Position numbers and translations under genes: made by a program
Shown: positions 14,389-64,000 of the stretch, piece by piece
Numbering within the stretch: position 1 is the stretch's first letter
Layout: every line of letters begins with the position of its first letter
NCBI RefSeq assembly: GCF_000002235.5
Contig: NW_022145611.1
Coordinates: 4,950,754-5,014,753 of the forward strand
Length of the DNA: 64,000 bases
Origin: Strongylocentrotus purpuratus
Lineage: Eukaryota > Echinodermata > Echinoidea > Camarodonta > Strongylocentrotidae
Direction: 5' to 3'
Notes under the pieces: generated by a model
What the model saw: only the letters and a program-made list of their open reading frames with translations
Told to the model about the DNA's origin: nothing
The model's database searches: none

Positions 14389-16165
14389 ATGATACCTCTA
14401 CTACCATCCCACGTCCATCCCCTACTCTACCCCCACCCTACCCCTTCTTCCATTCTACTCTACTACCATCCTACCTCTACTACCACCCTACCTGTTTTTC
14501 CATTCTACCTCTACTACCATCCTTCCTCTACTACCATCCTACATCTACCCCACCCTCCCTGTTCTTCCATTTTACCTCTACTACCTCCTACGTCCACCCC
14601 CACTACCCATTCTTCCATCCTAACTCTACTACCACCCTACCTCTACTACCACCCTACCTGTTCTTCCATTTTACCTCTACTACCATCCTACCTCTACTAC
14701 TATCCTACATCTACCTATCCTACGTCTACCCTATCCTACGTCTACCTTCTACTTGTTTTCCCAGCCTACCTCTATTACCACCCTACCTGTTCTTCCATTC
14801 TACCTCTACTACCATCCTACGTCCATCCCCCACTCAACCCCCACCCTACCCGTTCTACCTCCCTACGTCTACTACCACCCTTTCTGTTCTTCCATTCTAC
14901 CTCTACTACCATCCTACATCCATCCCACCCCACCCTACCCATTCTTTCATCCTACGTCTACCACCACTCTACCTGTTCTTCCATTTTACCTCTACTACCA
15001 CCCTACCTGGTCTTCCATTTTACCTCTACTACCATCCTACCTCTACTACCATCCTCCATCTACCCCCACCCTACCCATTATTCCATATTGCCTCTACTAC
15101 GATCCTATCTCTACTATAATCTTTTGTCAACCTCAATACTGCCTATTCTTCTGTCCTACCTCTATATACCATCCAACGTCCACCCCCAGCCTACATGTTC
15201 TTCCATCCTAAGTCTACCCTATCCTACGTCTTACCCTCTACTTGTTTTCCCACCCTACCTCTACTACAATCCTACCTCTACTACCATCCTACGTCCACCC
15301 CCACTCTACCCCCACCCTACTCCTTCTTCCATTGTACCTCTACTGCCATCCTACTTCTACTACCATCCTACATCCACCCTACCCCCACCCTACATGTTCT
15401 TCCATTTTACCTCTACTACCATCCTACCTCTACTACTATCCTACTTCCACCCCACCCCCACCCTACCTGTTTTTCCATTCTACCTCTACTACCATCCTAC
15501 CTCTACTACCATCCTACATCCACCCCACCCCCACCCTACCTGTTCTTCCATCTTACCTCTACTACTATCCTACATCTACCCCACCCTACGTCTACCCTAT
15601 CCTACGTCTACTCTCTACTTGTTTTCCCAGCCTACCTCTACCCCCACCCTACCTGTTCTTCCATTCTACCTCTACTACAATCCTACGTCCACACCCCCCC
15701 CCCCCACTCTACCCCCACCCTACCCGTTCTACCTCCCTACGTCTACTACCACCCTTTCGATCTTCCATTCTACCTCTACTACCATCCTACATCCACCCCA
15801 CCCCCCCCCCACTCTACCCCCACCCTACACGTTCTTCCATTCTACTCTACTACCATCCGTCCTCTACTACCATCCTGCATCTACCTCACCCTCCCTGTTC
15901 TTCCATTTTACCTCTACTACCATCCTAAGTCCACCCCCACTCTACCCCACCCTACCCTTTCTTCCATCCTACCTCTACTGCAATCCTACCTCTACTACCA
16001 TCCTACGTCCACCCCCCACTCTACCCCCACCCTACCCGTTCTTCCATTCTACTCTACTACCATCCTTCCTCTACTACCATCCTACATCTACCCCACCCTC
16101 CCCTTCTACCATCCTAGCTCTACCACCATCCTAGCTGTATCACCCTCCTATCTCTACCACCAGTC
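14389..16165. repeat. Truncated L unit grading into degenerate array edge
   Basis: Up to about 15,210 the sequence follows the L pattern (an L-type CCATTCTACC after the CCCAGCC marker and the TTTTGTCAACC segment). After that the same 17-bp vocabulary continues without the higher-order order, with poly-C runs near 15690 and 15805. The pyrimidine array ends at about 16165. Confidence 0.75.
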
Positions 16166-16700
16166 TCAGATCCAGGGGGAGAAGCGCCCCCCCCCCCCCC
16201 CAGCAAAGAGAGAGAGAGAGAAGGAAAAGAAGGGAAACGGAAAGAGAAGAGAAAGAAAGAGGAAGAAGTAAAGAAAAAGGGGGAAAAAGAGGAGATGGGA
16301 GGGGAAAGGGTGCCTCCCAGGCTGTTGGACCCCCCCCCTCTTATCTTAAAAATAATAGAAAGGAAAGGGAAATAAAGGGTTGGAAAAAAGGGGGACATCA
16401 GTTGCAACAAGTTGTGGATCAGGGGGGGGGGGAGGGGCCAAAAGACCATTGCCTCCCCAGCCCCCACCAACAATAAGAGAGAAGAAAGGGAAAGAGGAAA
16501 GCTAAAAGGAAAGAAAAAAAGGGTGAAATGAAGGGGAGATCAGTTGGGATTAATCTGCCCAACAACGTGTGTATCGGGGAGGGGGGGGGGGGAGGCGAAA
16601 GGCTGTTGCCTCCCTCCCCCAGCAAAGAGGAGAGAAAGGGAAAGATGGGTTGCAAATTGCGCCAACAAGGTGTAGATCGGGGGGGGGGGCACTGGCGTAC
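16166..16700. repeat. Poly-G/poly-C and purine-rich degenerate tandem repeats
   Basis: About four degenerate copies of one module occur, near 16168, 16395, 16540 and 16645. Each has a poly-G or poly-C run next to GATC(A/C/G)GG, then GCCTCCC..CAGCAAAGAG and an AG-rich tract (GAGAGAAAGGGAAAG). The + strand switches here from pyrimidine-rich to purine-rich. I see no believable coding sequence. Confidence 0.7.
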
Positions 16701-16724
16701 TCATAAGATAATGACGTATCAAAA

Positions 16725-17500
16725 TAGGCTAATCTGACCGTGATTGAATGCCAAAAACCCCTGAGCTTCCGGGGCTCTGCCCCGTAGACCCCACTTCAGT
16801 TGGTGTCCTACCGGTGTCACAAATAGGGTATTAAAAGAAAAGCTCACCTTACTGTATTTAAACGCCTAAAACCCTTTAGCTTCTGGGGGCTCTCCCCTGG
16901 ACCCAACCTAGGGCCCTAAAGTGGACCCCTGGATGTTGATATGTCGGTCATATAATGCTTAAAACCTTTCGGATTCAGGGGGCTCTGCCCCCGGGCCCCT
17001 AGGCCAATTAGTGACCTGCCAGTGGCACAAAACAGGTATCAAAATATGCTCATTTGACCATAATTAAATTGACCTGATCTTCAGGTGGCTCTGCCCCTGG
17101 ACCCCATCTATGGCCCTAAAGCAGTCCTCTAGATGCTAATCTGTCGCTAATTTAATTTATTTCCCTTTCTCTCCCTTTCTTTCCTTTCAGTTTTCCCTCC
17201 CCTTTTCTCACCTCTCCCGACGGCAGCGTAATTTTACTGACAGTAGCCTAACACCCCCCTTTATATAGCAATCCCCCTGCTCCGCCCCTGGACCTCACGC
17301 CAATTAGTGTCCTGCCAGTGTCACAAATAAGGTATCAAAATATGCTCATCTGACCGTAAGTAAACGTCTGAAAACCCTGAGCTTCCGGGGGCTCTGCCCC
17401 AGGACCCCACGCCAATTAGTGACCTGCCAGTGTCATAAATTATCAAAATATGCTCATCTGGCCACCATTAATAGCCCATACCCCCTGAGCTTCCTGGGAA
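16725..17500. repeat. Six copies of a 105-115 bp hairpin-bearing repeat
   Basis: Copies begin near 16731, 16847, 16945, 17050, 17344 and 17452. Each has a CTGACCGTNATT-like start, then AAACCCTGAGCTTCCGGGG and the inverted GGGGGCTCTGCCCC hairpin, then GGACCCC and CCAATTAGTG(A/T)CCTGCC. The run is interrupted at about 17155-17290 by a pyrimidine-rich dispersed repeat. Confidence 0.75.
17155..17290. repeat. Pyrimidine-rich dispersed repeat, copy 1
   Basis: A TC-rich tract is followed by CGACGGCAGCGTAATTTTAC and a C-rich end. The same arrangement recurs at 18170-18425, so this is a dispersed family. Its class is not known to me. Confidence 0.6.
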
Positions 17501-17750
17501 TGGGTGATGCAGATTTTTTGTTCCCCCCCCCCCCCCCAACGTTTTTGCTCATTACGTCACTGCTGGTCACCATTACGTACCAATATTTGGCTCGCATATT
17601 TTCAAATTTCGGCCCCCCCAAGAAATCCTGGATCCGCGCCTGCATAGTGGGTATATACTGGATTAACTTTATTTATTCTTTACATTGTGTATTCAGTGTT
17701 TAGACCCAACTGCACTTTTCTAAAAGTTGTACAACCTGAATTAAGAGAGA
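17500..17750. repeat. Dispersed-repeat end and GA microsatellite
   Basis: A poly-C run at about 17523-17537 is followed by a segment ending in TCCTGGATCCGCGCCTGCA near 17640, which looks like the end of an interspersed element. A short (GA)n run lies at about 17744-17760. The stretch from 17760 to 18110 shows nothing I recognise. Confidence 0.45.
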
Positions 17751-18115
17751 GAGAGAGAGATGGGGATCGTTTCAATAAAATGGGGTGGTGGTTTTCATAT
17801 TTTTGCAAAAATGGCATGTGGTTAGTTCACCATTTTTGCTGAAAATGAAAGTTTTTAATTCTCTCCGGTTTCCCCCAGATCCCCCGCCCACCTCCCGCGC
17901 AACGCATTGAAGCTTTGACGTTTCATTAAATCATTAGAGAAAGAAGACGATTCGTTGTACCAACTCTTAATCATTGTCTGACTTTTCAAAAACGTTTCTT
18001 TGTCTGATAAAAAGTCACAGTTCTTAGGGAAAATAAAATTGCCGGCCGACCAACATAATACATCTCACCGACTTTAAACTTCTGCATTGATATAGTATAC
18101 GAGGATCGAGCAAGA

Positions 18116-18425
18116 ATGCAGACTCTTACTCCCACCCCTTTTCTCTCAGACTCTTACCCCCTTCTTTCTCTCTCCTCTCTTTCAGCTCCTGTTTCTTTTG
18201 TTTCCTTTTTCTCTTTTTTTCTCCTTTCTTTCTTTTCTTTTCTTTTCTTTCCTCTCCTTCCTCTTTTCTTTCTCTTTCTCTCTTCTCTTCTTTCCTTTCT
18301 TTTCCTTCTCTCCTTTTCTTTTCTTCTGATTTTCCCCTCCCCCTTTTCTCTTTTTTTACCGACAGCAGCGCAATTTTACAGACAATATCCTGATACACCC
18401 CCTCCCTTTAGCTAAGCCCCTGTCT
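18116..18425. repeat. Pyrimidine-rich dispersed repeat, copy 2
   Basis: TC-rich low-complexity sequence ends in CCGACAGCAGCGCAATTTTA, matching the copy at 17155-17290. The open frames on both strands are low-complexity artefacts. Confidence 0.65.
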
Positions 18426-18559
18426 GCTTACATAACTTTATCAGCTCCTTCCTTTCTCATAACTGAAAAAAGCTGGCTTCAAATCCTTCAAATCTTTGCT
18501 TGATTTCTTAAAAAGAACATCTGAAAAAATACCTCTACAATTTTTAATTTGTCCTTAGA

Positions 18560-18635
18560 CTAAAAATACAGCGCCTTGTATCCTCTAGAAGAGGCGTTAT
18601 ATAAATCCTATTATCATTAATATTATTATTAACCA
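18560..18635. repeat. Dispersed-repeat tail ending in (ATT)n
   Basis: It contains GCGCCTTGTATCC, GAGGCGTTATATAAATCCTA and then an ATT-rich microsatellite. A relative in the opposite orientation lies at about 57975-58060. Confidence 0.5.
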
Positions 18636-18639
18636 GCAA

Positions 18640-19683
18640 TACACCATGAGTCTTTGGACAAAGATTTCTTTCTTTAAAGTTCACACTTTTATTTTCTTAT
18701 TTCGATGAGAAATGTAAATCAAATATATTGTGCCCTTTTTTTGAGGCACCATTAAAATGGCCCCCCTCGGAAAGTAGTACTATATGGCAGTCATCTTGGA
18801 GAATCCATATTTTCAACAGAAGCCTCTCAGTGCATGGTACATTTGATCAATGTTTCTGACAGGGTAATAGTTCTGATTTATATTCCAAAGAGATCAGTTA
18901 CATCAAAATAAACAAACGATACAATGTTTTTATTGACATCATATTAAGGCGCGCACACACAAAATGTTGCTAGAAAATTAGTGTTAACAAAAAAAATTCT
19001 GATCATCGAAACTAAAAAATTGTTTGAAAGATTTGGTCATTGAAAGACTTTATTGAAGAAAATAATATTTTAAGTATTATCGCCCGATGTATATAGTCCA
19101 TCAAACTGGATCCCCTAAAACTGGTCTACACAAGATTTGCCATATCCCTCTTAGCTTGCAAATGCAACATCACGTACAGGGCTGAAGCATTTACATATAA
19201 ATATAAAATAATCCAACATATACATAAGATTTATCATTATCTGTTATTGCATATATATTCCAAGATAAACAAGTATCAGCATTCAAAATTCATCTATTAA
19301 AACAGTAGAAAAAAGTTAATATGAATAATAATAATTCTGTGTTTTGTAATATTGCAACATACATATATTTCAATTTGTGCTTTAAAATCATACATTATTT
19401 TGTTCATTGAATGTGCACATCTCAACGTATCAGCTTAATTTATGGATATTAAGTAGGAGTAAATAAGATATGCAGCATATGATGGTTAATCAACATGTAC
19501 AGAGTATCAACAATTTCAAATATATTTCTACAGCACTTTGATAGCAGATATCAACATTTCCGTATTTAAATTGTCTTTGCAGAAAGGTCAAATAACAAAT
19601 GCTGTAATCATCCAGAGTGAATTGGAGTCATCAGATATTCCAGGTAAAAGCAAAAGAAATGACAGAATGCTTCTTAACCAGCG
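18640..19683 (-). other. Downstream flank / probable 3' UTR of the ALK-like gene
   Basis: AT-rich non-coding sequence follows the stop codon of the kinase gene on the minus strand. Several TTTATT hexamers (AATAAA on the minus strand) are present, for example near 18690, 18928 and 19046. I cannot tell which, if any, is the poly(A) signal. No other gene is visible. Confidence 0.4.
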
Positions 19684-59930
<40,247 letters not shown>

Positions 59931-60310
59931 CTGCAAATATAATGAAAGGAAAAGACATTGATCAATAATTGAAAAATTCATGTAAACTTTATGAAACAAG
60001 AAAATTAGAAAAAACAAGAGTTAGAAGCAAATTCATGTTTTGTATTTTGTTGTCTCCCTTTCTCAAAGTAAATTTGAGTTTAATAGAACTCATTACTTTA
60101 AAATAACATGAATTACATGAAAGGCTTATAGTGCTTCTTAGGATTTTGAACAATTCATGAAATATCATGTTTAGAATCACTATTTCACCCTTCCACACAT
60201 TTTGCCCTATCTCTATCTCTTCTATTTGCTTGGTATTTTTCTTTCTCTTCTTTTGTTTTCTTTTGAAGAACAGAAAGAGGAATACATAGCAGAGCAATTA
60301 AATATCTTCC

Positions 60311-61099
60311 CTTAAAGGCCAAGTCCACTCTAAAAATAACTTACTTTCATTTAGAAGTGGAAAAATCAGACAAACCAATCAAAAAGAGTTTGAGCGAAAT
60401 CGGATATCTAATAAGAAAGTTATGATTTTTTGAAAAAGTCTGTAAAACTAAGGAACAATGAAAATCACGAGACAAATTGGAAATTCACTCATGAGTCTAT
60501 GACGTCATGTCCTCACTATCTACTAATTGTTTTCTTTATATTGATATATAAATGTCCTATTTCCCCTCTAAGAATCTTATTTCTTCACAACAGCATCCAG
60601 GTTAGATTGAAAGTAATTTGTTTTTGTGTGGATGCACTAATATAGAGTAATTTTTTCAGTTAAATCATGAAAAATGTGGCTTTTGATAAACTTTTCAGAT
60701 AAAAATCAATAATTCTGAATATACATTATTCAGAAAAAAGTATCAATTCTTCATAGTTCATAAATATTTTGTGCAATGTCATGCACGCAATATGATACAA
60801 ATCATAAAATCTGAGCAAAGGCATGCCATGGGGAAATCAAGTTTTGGGGGATAAAAAGATAAATTAATGGGATTAAACTATATAAAGCAATTGATAAATA
60901 GTGAGGACATGACGTCACAAAGTGATAACTAAATTGGCAATTTGTGTAGTTTTCTATAGTTTTACATACTTTTTCAAAAATTCATAACTTTCTTATCATT
61001 AAGTCATCCGATTTTGCTCAAACTTGTTTTGATTGGTTTGTCTGATTTTTCTGCTTCTACTGAAAGTAACTTATTTTTGGAGTGGACTTGTACTTTAAG
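60311..61099. mobile_element. TTAA-type MITE, family E copy 2, long inverted ends
   Basis: TTAAAGGCCAAGTCCACTCT at the left and AGTGGACTTGTACTTTAA at the right. The arms extend about 110 bp (AAAAATCAGACAAACCAATC against GATTGGTTTGTCTGATTTTT). TTAA at both edges. Confidence 0.87.
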
Positions 61100-61460
61100 A
61101 AAATGTTCAAACTTACATTCATGATTCAACCTAAATAGGCCTACAATTATTCATTTTATTGCAAATATGTTTTTATACAACCCCTGTATGAAAAAAGTCT
61201 ATGCTGTAATCAATAACTAAGAAAATGAAAGTTTATGAAATTTCCAGCACAGAGCAAATTAGGGAGGAGCTTGCAAGATATGTCTCAGTGTTGCAAATTT
61301 GTTTAATTTCACTAGCTGATGACAACTTTCAAAGAATCATAAACTTTCCTATTATAATCTGATATTGCTCAAAGTACAATCAATTTGTTACTGGTACCGG
61401 TATTCTCATTTTTTCTGCTTTTATAAATATCAAGATAATTCCCTGTACGATCCTTGAACC

Positions 61461-61845
61461 CCGGCCCCCCCACTCAGAGGTCGGAATGACCGCATGCGTG
61501 TTGCCAAAATGTCCGGTAAAGGGGTACTTTTCGTGCGACAAAGTCCGGCCCGAGAATTGTAAAAAAAGGGGTGTATTTGACTTTTCACCTGGAGATTTCT
61601 TTAAAAAGGGGGTGTTTTTCTTTTTTTCTCTCATCTCTATGGACTCCTGAGAAATTATTCAGAATTTAGGGGGGTACATTGAGCATTTTTCCTGATTTAG
61701 GGGGGTCTCCAAGGCAGGAAAAGCCCGCGAAAAGCCCGCGAAAGGGGGGTTCGGAAAATGTTGGCAGTCCTCAGATAGGGGGTGCCTTCAAAAAGAGGGT
61801 ACGAGCATATGCGTACCCTAAATAACATTGAGTGGGGGGGCCGGG
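61461..61845. mobile_element. MITE-like element with CCGGCCCCCCCACTCA ends and 9-bp target duplication
   Basis: The left end CCGGCCCCCCCACTCA is mirrored by TGAGTGGGGGGGCCGGG at the right. Both sides carry CCTTGAACC (61452-61460 and 61846-61854), a likely target site duplication. The interior has several AGGGGGGT words. Confidence 0.82.
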
Positions 61846-61994
61846 CCTTGAACCCAGCCCTGTCTGGGGCACCCAGCCACCCAAGCTAATTACCCCTCCC
61901 CCAAAGAGCTACCCCTCTCCCAATGACCAACCCCAGGACCCAATGCTCATTTGCATACAGCCAGGCCATAAACTCAGCTGGCCCTTTGATCCTA

Positions 61995-62060
61995 CACTAT
62001 GAACAGGTAACATGCACATACACACACCACACACACAGCACACACCACACCGAGTATGCT
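61995..62060. repeat. CA-rich microsatellite
   Basis: Interrupted (CA)n/ACACC run. The stretch 62060-62730 shows nothing else that I recognise. Confidence 0.8.
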
Positions 62061-62734
62061 GAAACAGGTGCGTGTTATATCTATGTGGGAACGCATACCA
62101 CATAGGCATCTACACAACACACACACTGTACTAGAACGTGCACAGATTCAACAGCACTTTGCACAATAGCCAGAAGAACAGGATTTAGCTTGGTAAGTTG
62201 TGCTTTATTCCTGGACTAAATTTATTCCTCCGATTATAATTAAATCAGATTTATCTTTATGTCTGTTTATATTTATAACTATAGATCATGCAGTTGTTCT
62301 TAGTTAGCCTCCTAATCTTACAGTGTTGTTTTAAATCAGACATTTCTTGAGAGTTTGAGCTCGGTAATGATATATACATGAGGAATTACTTGACATTTTG
62401 GCATGGGTTTGTGTGTGCTGAATGCTGAAAATGTGTGTAGTCAATGGGCAGATATACAACGAGGTACGGGCATTGGAGTGTGCACAGACTTGATTGCCAT
62501 GGCCTGGTATACTGACCTGGTATATATATACAGCTTCAAAAAAGTGTATACATTGTAATATGTGCAGTTTTTTATACATGTCTTTTGAAGTTTGACTGTA
62601 AACGATGATTAATACCTGTAGGCTGTACTTGAATGGCATTCATTTCTTCAAAGCATAAGACTACATGTATAGCCAATAGGCCTACTTTGTATTTTTTATT
62701 TATTCTCTAATCTCTAACCTTCTTGGCATGCTTC

Positions 62735-63045
62735 TCATCTCTCTCTCTCTATCTCTCTCTCTTTCTTTCCTTCTCTCTCTCTCTCTCTAGTCTCTATCTC
62801 TCTCTAGTCTCTATCTCTCTCTTCTCTCACTCTCATCATTTATAGGCTATGTATATCTTTCTTTCTGTTTTATCTTTCTTTTTTTCCTTTTTTTTTTCTC
62901 CTTTCTTTTTCTCCTTTCCCTGAATGTCTGTCTGTCTCTCTCTTTCTCTCTCTTTCTCTCTCTCTCCCTTTCTTTCTCTCTCTCCCTTTCTTTCTCTCTC
63001 TCTCCCTTTCTTTCTCTCTCTCTCTCTCTCTCTCTTTGTAGCTTT
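62735..63045. repeat. TC-rich microsatellite tract
   Basis: Long runs of CT with TTTC and CCTTTC interruptions. The open frames on both strands are artefacts of the repeat. Confidence 0.92.
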
Positions 63046-63506
63046 TTTGACCAAAATAATTCTAAATAGGCAGCAATTAATATACTACGAAAATAGCAAA
63101 ATAAACAGTTATACCTCGATCTGTCTCTGCATAGCTCAAAGTTGCACAAGTCATATCAATTTATGACCAAACTATGCAAAATATGTGTTTATTATTTTCA
63201 TTTTACAAACCAAAAGAATCAACTTATACAGAGTTAACTGTATGTACAACTAAATTTAATTCAGAGATAAACCATAAACCTTTGAAGATGATATCCTATC
63301 CTGATTTTGAATGCGTTTTGTATTCAGTTATTTCTTTTGATTTGTTCTGACATTTAATTTTTTAAGTGTATATTTTTCCATCTCTATTCAAAGTGTATCA
63401 TCTTTTATGAACTTTGAATAGTTTTAGAAAAATATATCAAATTTATCAAATGAAATAAAAGAAATTTAAAAATCCAACGAATTCCTTTTTATATCTTGTC
63501 CAGACA

Positions 63507-63694
63507 ATGATGGAAGAAGATGAATTTGGAGCACGTCGGCCAAGGTCGAGGAACTGGAACACTGCCGAGAAGTTCTTCCTCTTTGAACATGTCAAGAATC
63601 GTTTTGACATTATCACCGACCCTAGGAAAGAAACCGCCTCCATCAACGCTAAGAGAAGGGTCTGGGAGCAGATATATCAAGCTATAGCTAAAGA
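63507..63694 (+). CDS. First coding exon of a Myb/SANT-like DNA-binding protein (partial)
   Basis: The ATG at 63507 follows TTGTCCAG (a possible splice acceptor ending at 63503, so a non-coding exon may lie upstream). The exon encodes about 62 residues: an acidic start MMEEDEF, basic RRPRSRNWN, then TAEKFFLFEHVKNRFDIITD and RRVWEQIYQAIAK, with the spaced tryptophans and helix pattern of the Myb/SANT-like domain found in many animal and transposon-related regulators (Myb_DNA-bind_5 type). The donor GTAAGA is at 63695; reading through it meets a stop at once, so splicing to an exon outside the window is expected. It might be a host regulator or the DNA-binding protein of a Harbinger-type transposon. 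Confidence 0.72.
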
Positions 63695-64000
63695 GTAAGA
63701 TATGTACTACTTTAAAGGGCAGACCCATTCTAAATGTACATTGGTTTTATTAAAAGCATAATGATGGGAGAAATAGATTCGTGAAAATTTGAAGTTGTAA
63801 TCAATAAAATACAAATTGGCAACTCTGTGATGAACATGTTTTCTTTGAGCCGTGCTTCCATTTGTCAACCATGGAACTGGAAATGTATGGAATTTTCAGT
63901 TTAAAGCAAATGGAAGTGGTGCTCAAAAGGTAATTTGTGTTTGATCAATTACAACTTTAAGAATGCATTATCAATTATCAATTCAATATTTCCTTCAAGG
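63695..64000. other. Intron start of the Myb/SANT-like gene
   Basis: AT-rich sequence. TTTAAAGGGCAGACCCATTC near 63712 resembles a TTAA-type MITE end, but no partner end is seen before the window stops. Confidence 0.4.

Larger units (their letters stand above)
1..16165. repeat. Higher-order minisatellite/satellite array, G-depleted + strand
   Basis: The whole stretch is built from units of about 17 bp. The commonest forms are CCTCTACTACCATCCTA and CCTGTTCTTCCATTTTA, joined by C-rich spacers such as CCACCCCCACCCTACC. G is nearly absent from the + strand and occurs mainly in CTGTTC and ACGTC. Because TAA, TAG and TGA need purine pairs, very long + strand frames stay open in more than one frame; their translations are repetitive Pro/Leu/Tyr/Ser/Thr/His text with no domain, so I do not call genes. 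The array runs off the left edge of the window. Its right part (after about 15,200) is more degenerate than its centre, as expected for an array edge. Confidence 0.97.

Noticed and set aside
632-16134. Some twenty overlapping + strand open frames of 99-1,432 codons
   Set aside because: They are translations of the G-poor satellite in shifting frames, have no domain, and share text with each other wherever the DNA repeat recurs.
1-16165. Tandem structure that might suggest a CRISPR array
   Set aside because: Units are 17 bp variants without unique spacers of constant length, and the sequence is plainly eukaryotic.
16120-16737. Short open frames on both strands in the poly-G/poly-C zone
   Set aside because: Low-complexity composition only; the frames depend on homopolymer lengths and have no domain.
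18116-18415. Overlapping Ser/Phe/Leu-rich and Lys/Glu-rich frames
   Set aside because: They are the two readings of a pyrimidine-rich repeat.
62836-63149. Arg/Glu/Lys-rich minus-strand frames
   Set aside because: They read the complement of a (TC)n microsatellite.
63489-63728. Minus-strand frame starting with a hydrophobic stretch (MGLPFKVVHILLFSYSLIYL), a tempting signal peptide for ALK
   Set aside because: It is antisense to the Myb/SANT-like exon, whose domain similarity is clear; the next part does not lead to an exon that fits the phase of ALK exon 1.

Overview
This is a window of an animal nuclear genome, most likely an invertebrate deuterostome and probably a sea urchin. The grounds are GT-AG introns, an AT-rich background, and dense MITE-like, tRNA-SINE-like and TTAA-flanked repeats. 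The species call is an inference from repeat style and I could not test it.

Region 1 (1-16165) is one block of minisatellite DNA. The + strand is made of C, T and A with almost no G. The basic unit is about 17 bp (CCTCTACTACCATCCTA and relatives). Sequence markers show a higher-order structure: a short unit S (about 1.57 kb) and a long unit L (about 2.26 kb) run as (L)-S-L-S-L-S-L-L-(L). The S+L dimer has a period of about 3.84 kb, and the last full L is a recent copy of the L before it. The many long + strand reading frames here are by-products of a strand that can hardly spell a stop codon.

Region 2 (16165-19680) is a transition zone of poly-G/poly-C and purine-rich repeats, a run of 105-115 bp repeats built round a GC-rich hairpin, and pyrimidine-rich dispersed repeats. 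It should include the 3' UTR of the next gene.

Region 3 (19684-59930, minus strand) holds one large gene, an orthologue of anaplastic lymphoma kinase (ALK/LTK receptor tyrosine kinase). I could follow 25 exons with matching splice phases, giving 1,499 codons: LDLa, MAM, LDLa, MAM, TNF-like/glycine-rich region, a shortened EGF-like piece, one membrane helix, a juxtamembrane NPCY motif, a complete tyrosine kinase domain and a 324-residue tail ending in DTFL. The exon or exons carrying the signal peptide were not found, so the gene is 5'-incomplete here. Its introns are packed with repeats: several MITE families (three of them TTAA-flanked, piggyBac-like), a GC-rich element, foldback elements, SINE pieces, two partial exon duplications, and two large elements made of 151-223 bp monomers loaded with TGACCT nuclear-receptor half-sites.

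Region 4 (59931-64000) holds more MITEs and TC/CA simple repeats. At 63507-63694 on the + strand is the first coding exon of a Myb/SANT-like DNA-binding protein, transcribed away from the ALK gene or lying inside its first intron.
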